Shown here: one piece after another, positions 23,505 through 35,654 of the stretch
Numbering within the stretch: position 1 is the first letter of the stretch
How the letters are laid out: each line of letters starts with the position of its first letter
Assembly (NCBI RefSeq): GCF_051622035.1
Contig: NC_135358.1
Span: 11,538,001-11,602,000 of the forward strand
Reading direction: 5' to 3'
Source: Arctopsyche grandis
Taxonomy: Eukaryota; Arthropoda; Insecta; Trichoptera; Hydropsychidae
Length of the DNA: 64,000 bases
The notes under the pieces: model-generated
The model's database searches: none
What the model was told of the DNA's origin: nothing
What the model saw: the letters and a program-made list of their open reading frames with translations, nothing else
Position numbers and translations under genes: made by a program

Positions 23505-24040
23505 TAAATAAGTTTTGGTGTTTATGATCCGAGCTGGGAGGCTACCTCTTCACTTCGCGTCTTTCCAGTTAAGTTTTATTGTTCGGTACAGACGGCCATG
23601 GGGGACAAATTCCACGAGAAAAATTATAATCCTTTGTGCACCATTTTCAAAATTACATTTCAGCATTTCGTATTACACGTATACAAGTTCACAGTATTTT
23701 TTTATCTCGAGTTTACCGCTTTTATTTATGTTTTTTTCCTCCTGTGACCGCTTTTCCGCGTTCGATTTTCGGAAAACACTTTACAGCGTCACTTTAAAAG
23801 CCACGGAAACTTCCACAAAAGTAATATCCCATAAGCCGCGGGTAAATAAAAACTTATTGAAAGCAAACACGAAGAGTACTACCCCGTCTTCGCAGATCAG
23901 TATGTACACATGCACGCTTACGTACACTCAGAAGCACGGGGGAAAATTTCACTTGATATTGAAACCGCTTACAATATATTATTTTACACGAAAATTCCGT
24001 AAAAGAAGTAGCCACACACTGTTCAATAATACATAACAAA
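23505..24040. other. GC-richer unique island with a 173-codon open frame
   Basis: A 522-base open frame on the plus strand (23515-24036) lies in DNA of about 40 percent GC. The predicted protein has no signal peptide or recognisable domain, and the opposite strand is also open for 61 codons. It could be conserved non-coding DNA, an untranslated exon, or a small unknown gene. I do not call it coding. Upstream AT-rich DNA from 23126 shows nothing recognisable. Confidence 0.3.
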
Positions 24041-24270
24041 TTATAAATATGTATTGATGTATTTGCTATTTTATGTCACTTATCAGTATGTTGATTATAC
24101 ACAATTCAAAGATTTTATTGAATTATAATATTTTAAGCTTTAAGCTTACGTACATATGTATGTGTAACGATAAAAAAATATTTTTATCGCAATCTTTAGT
24201 AAGGATTTTTCTTTATACTTGAAGATCAAGTTTTTGTGTTCTAAATTTATTTATTTAATTTATTTATTTA

Positions 24271-24274
<4 letters not shown>

Positions 24275-24328
<54 letters not shown>
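24275..24328. repeat. (AT)n microsatellite
   Basis: About 54 bases of AT dinucleotides preceded by (TTTA)n-type repeats from about 24246. Confidence 0.95.
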
Positions 24329-24331
<3 letters not shown>

Positions 24332-24639
24332 CATATAATCCGCCTCACAGAGTACAGCGGTCGGACTACATGCCATCTCGCTTGCCCTAACATATTTCGC
24401 GATACAACCATATATACAACGAAAGCATTTAAATTGCAATTACCGGTTTAGTTAGTACGTTTAGATAAAAAAAAATATTGAGATAGAAAACCAATCCTTA
24501 TAAACGTGGTGAAATAAAAAATTTGCCAAATAAATGAAAAATAGCACGGAAAAAAAATCCGTAAAAAAAAATATATTTTAAATTCGCTAGACAATTAATT
24601 AGAAGTATTTTAAAGCAATGAAATATAACAATTAATAGG

Positions 24640-24890
24640 AAAAATATCTGACTATTGATTCCAATACTCACTTTGAGCGTAACAATCCTAAATTTTGAGT
24701 TAAATATCGCAAAAGCCAAAAAACTGTAAAAATCGCGGATTTTTTTAAACGCTCATATCTCGTAAACGATCACCCACCAACAAAAATCAATAGCATATTC
24801 GAATTCAGTGGGTCAAACTTAGTAAAGATTGGTTAGTCTCCACTCTGGTAACTCAAAAACGTGATTTTTTGTTGCTCAGTGTCATCAGTG
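24640..24890. repeat. Unclassified repeat, GTGGGTCAAATTTAGT family (fragment 2)
   Basis: Contains ATTTTGAGTTAAATATCG, AAATCGCGGATTTTTTTAAA, CATATCTC, TTCAGTGGGTCAAACTTAGT and GTAACTCAAAAACGTG, with counterparts at 14.5 and 31.1 kb. Its right part overlaps the truncated last exon of the pseudogene at 24833-25943, so the repeat apparently replaced that gene's membrane-anchor coding region. Confidence 0.6.
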
Positions 24891-25943
24891 GAGCCATAAA
24901 TAGTAGTTCCACCATCGGTCGTACTCTCAAGCGTGGTTTCATCATCAGTAGAGCCAGCAATAGTGGTTCCATCAACAGTTGTTATATCTATAGTAGTTTC
25001 ATCAGGGGTAATATCATCAGTGATCGTATTATCTGTAGTTCCACTGGAAGTAGTACTTTCATTATCTTCACCGATCAATATAACTATGTTATCTATTGCC
25101 ATTACGACTGTGTCATTTTTCGGTACGTACAATAGTTTTACCTGTAATTTAAATTCATATCATACTGTATTATTATTATTTATTTTATGAATTCAGGATG
25201 ATAAATTCTCATATCTGTGTTTATAATGTAAATACCTTCATGTTTTCAGTACATTTAGTGACAGTCAGTATCTTCGTCCAAGGCTTTTTTAAAGATATAT
25301 CAAATTATATGGTCATTTCAAATTTCAAGGTGTCATTACTAGTCACCGGACCCAGAAGGTACCGCGTATTGTTCAAAGATTGTAAATTCATTGTTAAAGG
25401 TTTGCCGAACCTTTTTTACAAATGATTTACAATAATGGAACAATGGATAGCACTGTGACTATCCGGTGTCTAGTCATTACTAGAGGTAGGATAGTCATAG
25501 TGCTATCCATTGTTCCATTGTTGTAAATCCTTTGTAAAAAAGGTTCCGCAAACCTTTAACAATGCATTTACAACCTTTGAACAATACGCGGCACCTTCTG
25601 GGTCCGGTGACTAGTCATTAAACAGGATTGAAACGATCAATTCAGTGTCCTGATCCATCAACGATTGCAGTAAAATTTTCAAATGAACTACTGAATCCGA
25701 TTTAACTGGATACAAATTAGTTTGAACACAACTCCTCACAGAAGATGTCATGAAAAATCGAATTCGAACATCGAATTGTTCAAATCGTGTATACTCTTCT
25801 ACCTTTAATTTTTGAATTGAAAATCCACAATTACTATTGAATATTCCAAGTGAACCGTTTTTATTATTTTCGATTATTTTTTCTGACTCCAAACAAGTAC
25901 ACATATGTAATATTAAAACTGCACAAAGGATTAATCTAGACAT
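24833..25943 (-). pseudogene. MAM-like/mucin-stalk membrane protein gene, inactivated (locus A)
   Basis: First exon 25943 to 25236, second 25141 to 24833. The ATG at 25943 opens a signal peptide (MSRLILCAVLILHMCTC). A MAM-like domain follows with the family marks LGIFNSNC and SCVQTN, then SLMDQDTELIVSILFND. At that point a 278-bp double MITE (25338-25615) interrupts the codon series. Coding resumes after it as NDTLKFEMTI, an in-frame TAA, then FDISLKKPWTKILTVTK. The donor AAG-GTATTT and acceptor CAG-GTAAAACTA match the phase-0 intron of its paralogues. Exon 2 supplies VMAIDNIVIL and a Thr-rich stalk (ESTTDGGTTIYGSTDD), but then runs into an interspersed repeat instead of a transmembrane segment. 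Three independent lesions (MITE pair, nonsense codon, lost anchor) make this a pseudogene. The ancestral product was a type I membrane glycoprotein like locus B. Confidence 0.88.
25338..25615. mobile_element. Head-to-head pair of 137-bp MITEs inside a coding exon
   Basis: Two 137-base units (25338-25474 and 25479-25615) are inverted copies of each other, differing at about 11 positions. Each has its own short terminal repeats (ACTAGTCACCGGA against the complement of ...CGGTGTCTAGT). The tetranucleotide CATT flanks them on both sides and also sits exactly between them (25334-25337, 25475-25478, 25616-25619; both spacings 141). Excising 25338-25615 with one CATT restores a continuous reading frame of the host exon, so the insertion site and 4-bp duplication are well supported. 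The superfamily is not settled. Confidence 0.92.
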
Positions 25944-26219
25944 TTTCACTGATTTTCTAAATCGCACTGTATATTGTCTTTTCCTTTATGTTCATTCGTT
26001 GTTTGCCGACAAAAACCACTGTGTAAATGACTGATATTTCAATACTTATTATAAAATTGTTGGATAATGAAATAAGTTCAATTAAGCTTCACTGATAGTA
26101 TTATCATAGCGATCGGATTTATTATGATTCCCACGTTTTTAGATAGTAAAATGAAGAAATAAATATTAATAATAATATTCCTAAAAAATGTACATATGTA
26201 TGTACATATTCCAATGTAC

Positions 26220-27307
26220 TAGGGTTTCTGATTTCCCGGACATTTTCAATTCCCGGGATACGGGGCGGAGCATGGGATCGTTCCCGGGATTCCCGAGATC
26301 CCGGAACATATGTAAAAAAAAAATTTCTTAATAAAAAAATATGTATTTATTTACAAAATATAAAAAAGTAAACAATAGATAATAGATGTATTAAATGGAA
26401 AAAATGTAATTATAAAAGTAAACTTATTTAAAGTAGCTTCTTAAAAATAGTAAAATATTTAAATGACTATTCCCAGATTAGGTAAAAATATTTCCAGCAA
26501 TGGAAAATACTCTTTCAGCTTCGGCCGAAGTCGGTTTTTTTTTTTTAACTAACGTTTTTTTTTCCTGTCAGCATGTATATTTTAATTTCTTTTTGAAAGT
26601 TGAGGTTATTTTTATTTACGCTAATTTGTATATTTGTCTTTGACTCCTTATTTAATTCTTCATTCACCGTTAAACACATAATAATTGTTTCATCTTCATC
26701 CGAATTTAATATTTGTCTTTGATAGCTCCATATTTAATTATTCATTAAAAGAGTTTCTTCCATTGTGGAATACTCAATACAAGAAGAATATACTCGCTTC
26801 ATAATAGTTTCACCGTAGGATACACATTGGTTTTATTTATAACACTTAAAGAATGTTTTGTTCGGTATAAAGTTAGAATTACTTAAAATTTGTGTTAAAA
26901 AAATCACTTTCAGGCTTCCTCTTTCTTCAATTTTAATTTTCAATTCTCGGAATAATTCATCGGTAAGGTCAAGTCCTTTGGAATTGAGACTTTCCAAAAA
27001 CAGAATTACAAGAAACGATTTTGACCAAACGCACAGAAGCATTATGCTCATAAAACTTCCACGTTCGGGGAATGCGCAGTACTTAGTGCTAAACAACAAT
27101 CCTTAACCTTTGAGAATAATTTACAATTCTTTGTGTATATGTATGATTTATTAATTCCCTTCATGCAGACGTGAAAATGTTGTATATTTTCAAGATTTTT
27201 TTAAATCCCATTCCCGGGATTTGAGATAAGAATTCCCGGGACACGGGACACCAAAAATTCCGTGAATTCCCGGGAATGTCTTTCCCTAGAAACCTGTAGA
27301 AACCCTA
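26220..27307 (-). mobile_element. hAT element relic with terminal inverted repeats
   Basis: The ends are TAGGGTTTCTGATTTCCCGG on the left and the complement of TAGGGTTTCTACAGG on the right. Both are followed inwards by CCCGGGA-rich subterminal repeats. The flanking 8-mers caatgtac and ctatgtat agree at six of eight positions, as expected for an old hAT target duplication. On the minus strand PTSAEAERVFSIAGNIFT (26481-26534) is the signature of the hAT C-terminal dimerisation domain. Upstream (26833-27099) LTDELFRELKIKIEERGSLK also fits a hAT transposase. Large parts are deleted, so it is non-autonomous. Confidence 0.88.
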
Positions 27308-27309
27308 CT

Positions 27310-27843
27310 ATGTATGTACACATGTAAATATAAATAAATTTATTTATTGTTTTTCAGAACTTTTGTTACAAAAAAAATTTCATATTAACTATTTATTATA
27401 TTATATATTTTATTCATATATTAATAAAATATTCATTTTTAATTTGAATTTTTAAAGGGCGCAGTTTATATTTAAAATTAGCTTACTAAATATTACTATT
27501 TTAAATAATCGTTTGTAACTTTTACGATATTTTCGCAAAAAAATCATATAAAATACCTAATATACCTAAGGCATTTATACATATATTCCGTTCTTAAATT
27601 TAAATAATTTATAATATAATATTATTAAAGCATTAATTTCCACGTCATATCATCATCAATCTATGTATCTTCATAAGAAATAAGTAATATTTTAAATAAA
27701 ATATATATTTATTTATTTAATATACAAGTATACCACAGTGTCTTTACAGGTCACCCCAATATGACACTGTGATATATTTTAGAGATTCTTGTTTTAAACT
27801 ACATACATTTTATACGACAATTACATGTTTAATTTATCGATTA
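27310..27843. other. AT-rich intergenic DNA
   Basis: Downstream of the hAT relic and downstream (3') of gene locus B. A GTACACTGTG-like palindrome (ACCACAGTGTC...GACACTGTGATA, 27731-27775) is reminiscent of the LINE 3'-tail hairpins, but I could not assign it. No gene seen. Confidence 0.4.
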
Positions 27844-28076
27844 CTAGTTGTTTTACCTGGCTTCGTTCAGTATTTGTAATATAAACAGCTTTAACATGGC
27901 GAATCTTATAGTAAATATTCATTTATTTTTTTTTACTAAATTTATTTGAATCGAAAAAATTATATATTGAATCGTCATCATAGAAACTTTGTTTTGTTTT
28001 CGATGTTCCCAACCAAAAATACTTACAAACATACATACAGAGTCTCTTCTGAAATTATATATTAGATTTTCAAGTT
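27844..28076 (-). mobile_element. Short Helitron-like element
   Basis: On the minus strand the element begins TCTAATATATAATTTCAG after an A and ends GCCAGGTAAAACAACTAG before a T. It shares both ends with the larger element at 756-2544 but lacks the minisatellites (233 bases). It lies 69 bases downstream of the stop codon of locus B. Confidence 0.65.
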
Positions 28077-28144
28077 TTATTTCACTTCAGTAATATCATA
28101 TAGAAATGTGCAAGAAAATTAACCACAAGTTCGTTAAAATTTTA

Positions 28145-29388
28145 TCATGAATATTTATTTAATTTGTTGATACGTGGTATGTAACACTCGTCAGATATAG
28201 ATGATGTTGATCCATTTTCGGGAATGATTTCTGTTGTAATGGATGTATTTCTTCTCACCGTATATATCGCGAGTATGAAAAGCCACAAGACACAAACACT
28301 AGAAATTGATATCGCTGCGATGGCTAAACCCTTATAAAGTTTATAATTTGAAATATCTGGATTTGGTGCTGGGGGACTTGTGGCATCGGTACCATCATCA
28401 GTGGTAGTTTTAGTGGCAATCGAAGGGTCACTAGTAAAATCATTGGTAGTTTCAATATCAGATGTGGAACTATCTATGGGGGTTGTTTCGCCATCAGTTT
28501 CTTCTGTTGTTTCACTGAGAGTAGAAGTAGTAGCAGTAATTTCACCGTCGATAGATAATATCACATAATCTATTGCAAACGCTTTATCTCTATCAGTTGC
28601 CGTGTATGATAATTTTACCTAATAACATAAAAAGTATATTATTTTTTTTTATACATAGATTTTAATTCTGTTAGAGAATTCATAATTTTATTTTTATTTT
28701 AATATAAAATATATGAAAACACATTTAATTTTATTTAAAAAACATTCACATACTAACCCAAAAAATTAAAAAAAATAAAAATATATAAGAAAATAAAAAA
28801 TAATAAAAATTAAAAATTAAAAATTAAAATTGAAATTTTTAAAAATAGAACAAAATTGAATAGGTTTCAATTAAACTTAAAGTAAAAAACAATAAAAAAA
28901 CCGGATAAATTGTTTGGTGAAATGTTGAAAATATCAATGTGATATAAATTTAATACCCTAAAATCTCCAGAGTGGTCTGTTTCCAATTCTACTTCTTCCC
29001 ACGGCTTTTCTTCCTCCTCATCAAACGATATAACTATTTCGTTAATGAGTGCTTCATTCCCTTCCACGATTGAAATTTTCAGTTCGGTATTTGGTTTTGA
29101 ATACGTTTTCAAAAAAACTCTCAAGTTGATGTTCGAAGTTGAATTGTATAGTCCAGTAATAGAACAGCTTATTTGGTTAGAGGTGATGAACTTTCCATTA
29201 GAGCTTTCATTAGGTTCGTCGAATTGCGAACTACTAAGATATGTATCTATTTGAAACTTCATGGGTATTAAGATGCAGTATTCACCAAATATTCCGAGCA
29301 ATTCATTAAACTCTTCAATTATTTGAGGCACTGAATCAACACAAAAAAAGAGTGTAAATACACAATATAATACCAGCGATATTTTCAT
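28145..29388 (-). CDS. MAM-like domain, mucin-stalk type I membrane protein (locus B)
   Basis: Two exons, 29388-28957 and 28618-28145, are joined in phase 0 (AGG-GTATTA donor, TTAG-GTAAAA acceptor, 338-base intron) and give 301 residues. Residues 1-19 (MKISLVLYCVFTLFFCVDS) are a signal peptide. Residues about 20-165 form the MAM-like domain with family marks LGIFGEYC, SNGKFITSNQISC, KPWEEVELE and, after the splice, KAFAIDYVIL. A Thr/Ser-rich stalk (about 170-235, potential O-glycosylation) leads to a transmembrane helix (LAIAAISISSVCVLWLFILA) with a basic stop-transfer (RR) and a tail of about 37 residues. A cell-surface location follows from the topology. Ligand and role are unknown. Paralogues lie on both sides on the same strand. 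A TTATCG (GATA-type) motif sits about 130 bases upstream of the ATG. Confidence 0.85.
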
Positions 29389-30175
29389 TTCGGTTTGTTT
29401 GACAAATCGCGCTCTTTAATCGAACTATACGTATCACAATTGACATGAGTATTGCTCGTTGGTTACCTCGCACTATTTATTTATATTATATTGAGAATCT
29501 GATATAAATATATTGATTTTTATCGTTGAACAAAGTGCTCCGAGATTTTGATTAATTGTAGTGCTTCGTGTATTTATTTCTTCTCGCATTGTTTCACAGA
29601 TATGTTCATATGTACATACATACCTAAGTCGGTATGCGCTTCGAAAATTAAGAATAGTGCACAGACAATATAATTTATCGACATCGATAATGTTCGATAT
29701 TATCTGGTAAGTATTTTATGTGTATATATATACTTTTAGTCAATTGTTTATATTTTTATAATATACCTAGTAGTGATTCCTAAAATCAAACAGAAAATAA
29801 ACAACAATCTTTTTATCTTATAACGTTTATTAACTACATACATACATATATTGGCTTACAAATATCAGATAACGTTATTGTAAGCATGAACTCATCAATT
29901 CTTATATGTAAATGTATAACTATATAAAGCAGATTACTACTTAACGTATTCTATGATATGTGATTTTTATTATAATTTTATTTTGTTTCAATCGACCATG
30001 TACACTCGTCTTTACAGATCGCTCCAAAGCGACAAGTGTACTAATACAATCAATACAAGCATTGTATACAATGCAAATTCATACAAACATCATCCACAGT
30101 GACATCTATGGAGAAATTTTTGCGTAATTTTTATTATATAAATTGGCGACCCTGGAGACGCTGGCGACCTGGAGA
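29389..30175. other. Upstream region of locus B
   Basis: AT-rich, with a GATA-type site (TTATCG at 29520-29525) and another TTATCTGG at about 29700. No gene seen. Confidence 0.4.
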
Positions 30176-30177
30176 CC

Positions 30178-30402
30178 CTGGCGACGCTGAAGAACTTGAG
30201 ATTTGCAATAGAGATTGGAAAGGAGATGGCAATTTATAGGAATCATTTCAATGAAAATTTAAAAAATTGGCAAACTCTGATAGGAAACGATCGACCTGGA
30301 GTCACATACCCAGGTCTGGCCAACAGCTATTAGTGGGAATCGAACCGTGACCACTACGCTCAAAAGCATAAAATGCTAACCACTACTCCACGCTGCTGGT
30401 TA
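30178..30402 (-). mobile_element. tRNA-derived SINE, minus orientation
   Basis: The minus strand reads AACCAGCAGCGTGGAGTAGT, then GGTTAGCATTTTATGC, a box B GGTTCGATTCCCACT, and TTGGCCAGACCTGGGTATGT. The GACTCCAGGTCGATCG and GTTTCCTATCAGAGTTTGCC blocks follow. The 3' tail is lost. Between 30130 and 30190 the sequence carries a short imperfect GGCGACCCTGGAGAC tandem repeat. Confidence 0.82.
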
Positions 30403-30429
30403 ATTTACATGAATAAGTTGATATAATGG

Positions 30430-30605
30430 AAAGAGCAAACAGTCTAAAATGGCAATAGGTGGGTCACGTATGGATGAAAAGTAGACAAAATAAGTGCCGG
30501 AATGGTATCCGAGAGAATGTAAACGGGTGAAATAAGGCTATATGGAATATGAGTGGATGAAATTAGAAAAATGTATGGGATGAGATGGTTGAGAGTTGAA
30601 AATTC
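30430..30605 (+). mobile_element. Non-LTR retrotransposon ORF2 fragment
   Basis: In shifting plus-strand frames: NSLKWQ, VGHVWMK, a PEWYPRECK-like block (GTGCCGGAATGGTATCCGAG) and EKCMG. These correspond to the RLKWQWAGHVAR...EWYPRECKR...KIRKMCG region of the element at 3.8-4.1 kb. Heavily decayed. Confidence 0.7.
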
Positions 30606-31019
30606 CACCTAGAAAAATCATATTTCGACTATTCTTGTGAATTAATAACAAAAATTCGTTTATTTTATCGAAGTAAGCCAGTTATCAATAGAATTTTTAT
30701 TATTAATCCATAATTCGTTTATTTTATCGAGGTAAGCCTGGAAGTGGAATTTTATTTAATTCTCATATAAAGACAATTTAATATATTATACCTATTAATT
30801 CAATTCAGATTCGTGTAAATATGAGTAAATATGTACTAGTAAGACCTTTTAGCTCGCAATTTTACCGATTTAAAATTCACCACACTTCCAATTAACCCTT
30901 TTTAACACTATCCGAATAAACATGTTTCAATAGAAAATACTCAATATAAAATAGTATTAACAGTGGGAAAATATCCCAAATGAAAATACGTACTTTTGAC
31001 TTTTGATTTGAACTGGACG

Positions 31020-31320
31020 ACTACCTAGAGAGATTTGAAAGCTGAAAAGTACTACAAATGAAAGATAAAATACCCGACTACAGATAGATTCTAATATTCA
31101 TTTTGAACAGAAAATTGACAGATTTTGAGAAATCGACGGAACAACACCAAGATATAGAAAAATCGCGCGATTTAAAAAACATATATCTCTGAATCTCGAG
31201 CCAATCACCATTTTTTATTACCAGATTCGTGTTCACTGGGCATAGATCTAAAAGAAAAGTCATATCTCGTCTCTGAACTAAAAAAAAAGTCGTCATTTGT
31301 CGAACAGTGCTATTATATGT
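31020..31320. repeat. Unclassified repeat, GTGGGTCAAATTTAGT family (fragment 3)
   Basis: Related to 24640-24890: ACTACAGATAGATTCTAATA, TGACAGATTTTGAGAAAT, AAATCGCGCGATTTAAAAAA, CATATATCTCTGAATC and AGATCTAAAAGAAAAGTCAT. No coding content. Confidence 0.5.
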
Positions 31321-31461
31321 ACATCCATACATATACCTACATATTATAACAACTTCCGTATTATGATGAATATATAGATCCAGACACTTGTTAAAGTTTT
31401 CAAAGTTTATTATTTCTCACATCATTTATTTTCCATGTAAAATATTCGGTTATTTCTATTA

Positions 31462-32808
31462 TTAAGTATATGATTTAGGCAAAAATTTATTTGCAGATCT
31501 TTTTCTTTTCATAGTAAAAGCAATGATTACCATTGACATTACTATGCTGATTGATGCCAAGCTTATTGCAACGATTGCAACAGTTTTCCACTTTTCCACT
31601 TGGTACGTATCATCTTGGGGCCCGCATATAAAATCATCACTCGTTGTCGTTATTTCAGTCGTTGTTGGAACGTCAGTTGAAAAACAATCAGTTGTTGTTG
31701 TATTGTCTGGACAATCGTTAATATTTACGTTAAAGTAGTCTATCGCTATAAACAATTCCATTTGTGAGGAATCAGAGTAAATCTTCACCTAAAAAAATTT
31801 AAATTAAAATCAAGCCTCATTACAAAGTCATATTTACATATATTGGGTATTCAAACTTGAGACAGGCGAAATCATCACAAATGAAATTATTTTTATATTC
31901 AAACAATATTTGTGGTATTGGATGCTATGACCGAAATTGGTTCTAGTCCGTTCCACCAACTTGAAACTTCTCAAGGCTCAATTTGTATAATAGTGAAATT
32001 CTTAGTTAACGAGACATTAACTATTAAAAATGTATACTGTGATTTTTTTTTTTTTATACATTAAAGGTGTGTTAATTACTTAAAAATCTATGAATGATCT
32101 CAATATTTCTCATATATTACATACATGTATACAAAAAACATTTCTGTATATAATATACCTATAAAAACCTATCAAAGCCGGCAAACGAGTCTCGAGAAAT
32201 TTCAAGTGGGCTTAAATCGGATCAAATTGCCTCATTTGTATATAGATAAGGGTCAACACACACACGAACAAAAAAAAATATACATATACAGATAAAAGGT
32301 TCATCGGGGGGAAATCTGAGAGCGCACATTTAAAAAAATGAATAAAAATTTAAGAAATTACCAATACGTCTTTATCATATTGCACGGTTAATGTCATCGT
32401 TTGCCACTGAATTGGTTCCTTGATTATCGTACGATTCGTCACTAAGACATTTCCTGCAATTGCATCCACTACATCCACAGTAAATGAATCCGACATTGTG
32501 TATTTCTTTGTGCTGAAAAACAGTATAATTTCGGTCCCTTTCGTAACCCTCAAGTGACCACTTTGCGAACAGCATTTGCCCACGCCTCCAGCAAAGTAAC
32601 CATTGGAATTTTCATTCGGTTGAGTGAATGTGATGTCGGAGTATCTTTCTATTTCAAACGATACGCTATAGCCGAAACAATCATGTTCCAATAAGGAAAT
32701 GTTCCCGTTTTTAAAATCATCTATGTAACTATATGAAATCTGACTGAACGTTAAATTGACACCGTTCCATAAAATTGTAATGACAACCGACAAATGTTTA
32801 ATATTCAT
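31462..32808 (-). CDS. MAM-like domain type I membrane protein (locus C)
   Basis: Exons 32808-32362 and 31788-31462 are joined in phase 0 (TTG-GTAATT donor, CTAG-GTGAAG acceptor, 573-base intron), giving 257 residues. Signal peptide residues 1-22 (MNIKHLSVVITILWNGVNLT...). The MAM-like domain runs about 25-170 with IDDFKNGNISLLEHDC, SNGYFAGGVGKCCSQSGHLR, TKGTEIILFFSTKK and, after the splice, QMELFIAIDYFNV. A short Cys-containing Thr-rich stalk (DNTTTTDCFSTDVPTTTEIT) precedes the helix VAIVAISLASISIVMSMVII and a basic tail (KRKRSANKFLPKSYT). The WK..AIVAIS start of the helix is shared with loci D and F, suggesting conserved membrane-segment function. A CGATAAG motif lies about 130 bases upstream. 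Ligand unknown. Confidence 0.85.
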
Positions 32809-33865
32809 AGTAGATTTTTGAATATATACAGTTAGCTATGTAGTATCTACCGCGGTGTGCTTTGTACTGAATGAAAATATCGCGTATATTTTCGAAAAGC
32901 TGGAGTAATTTTCGATATCAATACTAATTAAGGGAAACGATAAGTGGAGTTGTTGCGCAAGCCATGTTCAAATTTATTATTTTTTCTTCTCTTCATTATG
33001 TTTCGACATTTGTGAAATTCAATTATATTCATATTAAAATTCATATCAAGACGCCATAACATTATCTCAATTAAATGTATCTAGATTAATTAAAAAATTG
33101 CACAAAAGTGTGACGGTAATCAGGGCCTCAGAATCATTTCCGACTACGATATACATATGTATGTACATACGTACACAAAGATAAAAAATTATAAGCTTCT
33201 GAAAACGGATAATTTCTAGATGATACATGTACTTGTTTGAATTATAACTTAATTCAATATTTATTTGATGAACGTACTTGATTCAAAAATATAATTGCAT
33301 TTGCAATTACTGTATCTTTGCCTTTTATAAATATGATGAAATATCCAAACAATGGGATTTGTTTGATAAAAAAATCTAATTGACTTTGAGTAATTGATTT
33401 TGGTCGTTTCAATTCTTTAATATCGGGTATGTTAATTCAGTTTTGAGATTTTTTTCAATTATGCGCTTTCGATTGAAGTGATTTAGCATATCAATCATCA
33501 ATCAACCAGCTTATCTTTCTTTAAAACTAGATTTTATATATAATTAGTCAGCTACTACACGACAATAAAGTTCATTCAATTTATAAAAATGTATATATGA
33601 ACGTATGTAAATACAGGCTAGGTTTGAGGGTATGGTGCGCCCTTAGACAGAGTGGTTCAGGTTTTATAAAAGGTAGAAGAAAATATATTAAGAAGAATAC
33701 GTAAAATTAGATTTACAAATTTTTATTCAAAATAGGAACGTTTTATACTTAACTTAACGTTTTATATTTAACGTAAATCTAAACAATAACTGACATCTAT
33801 GGTCAGATATAACAAACATCAGATATTAAAAATATATGATTATTTATTATTATATATTAAAATTG
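32809..33865. other. Intergenic region upstream of locus C
   Basis: AT-rich. Contains a TCAGT initiator-like motif on the minus strand near 32866 and CGATAAG at 32939-32945. No gene or recognised repeat otherwise. Confidence 0.4.
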
Positions 33866-34407
33866 TAGGTGAAGAATTTTATCGCGGAAAGTGGCATATC
33901 GCCCTTGGAATGGCCGGGTAACAGCCCCGATTGAACCCGATTGAGAGCCTGTGGGCTATAATGGGTTCTAAAATGAAAATAAAAAATCTTTTACTAAATT
34001 AGAATTGATAGGAACAATAAAAAAATGTAAGGTACATTGAAATAACGGATGAGTACTTGCAAAATTTAATACAATCGATGCCTCGAATGGTTAAGGCAGT
34101 ATTAAAAACTAAGGGGGTGTCAACCAAGAAATAAAATAGTTGTTATTTGTAGCCACTATTAAAATAAATAAAGTGCTATTTTTAGTTTTTTAATTAAGTT
34201 AATTTCACGAACAAAATCTTCCCATATATTACTGATCCCTAATAATTTGAATAACATAGTAGTTTCATTTAAATTTCATTATATTGCTACTTGATATTAT
34301 GTCAAACATAATAAACTTCATTTTAATAAACAAAAAACATATATAACATCTTAAAACAAGGAAATATTGATATTTTCAAGCTGGAAACCTTTCATTGACC
34401 ACTACTG
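33866..34407 (+). mobile_element. Tc1-like transposase C-terminal relic
   Basis: The plus strand encodes, after a stop in the NSPD position, LNPIESLWAIMGSKMK (Tc1 transposases have NSPDLNPIENLWAIMK...). After frame changes it gives ITDEYLQNLIQSMPRMVKAV and LKTKGVSTKK followed by TAA at about 34133. The sequence TTGACCACTACTG before TA at 34408 fits a Tc1 terminal inverted repeat with TA target. The 5' part was not found. Confidence 0.85.
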
Positions 34408-34454
34408 TAAATGTATATATAAAATATATATGTACATATACCTATATATAAAAA

Positions 34455-35654
<1,200 letters not shown>

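Noticed and set aside
23515-24036. 173-codon plus-strand frame
   Set aside because: It has no signal, domain or repeat and lies in a GC-richer island also open on the other strand; kept only as an unclassified island.
26833-27106. Independent small gene in the 82-88-codon frames
   Set aside because: The minus frame fits a hAT transposase fragment within clear terminal repeats; the plus frame is its shadow.
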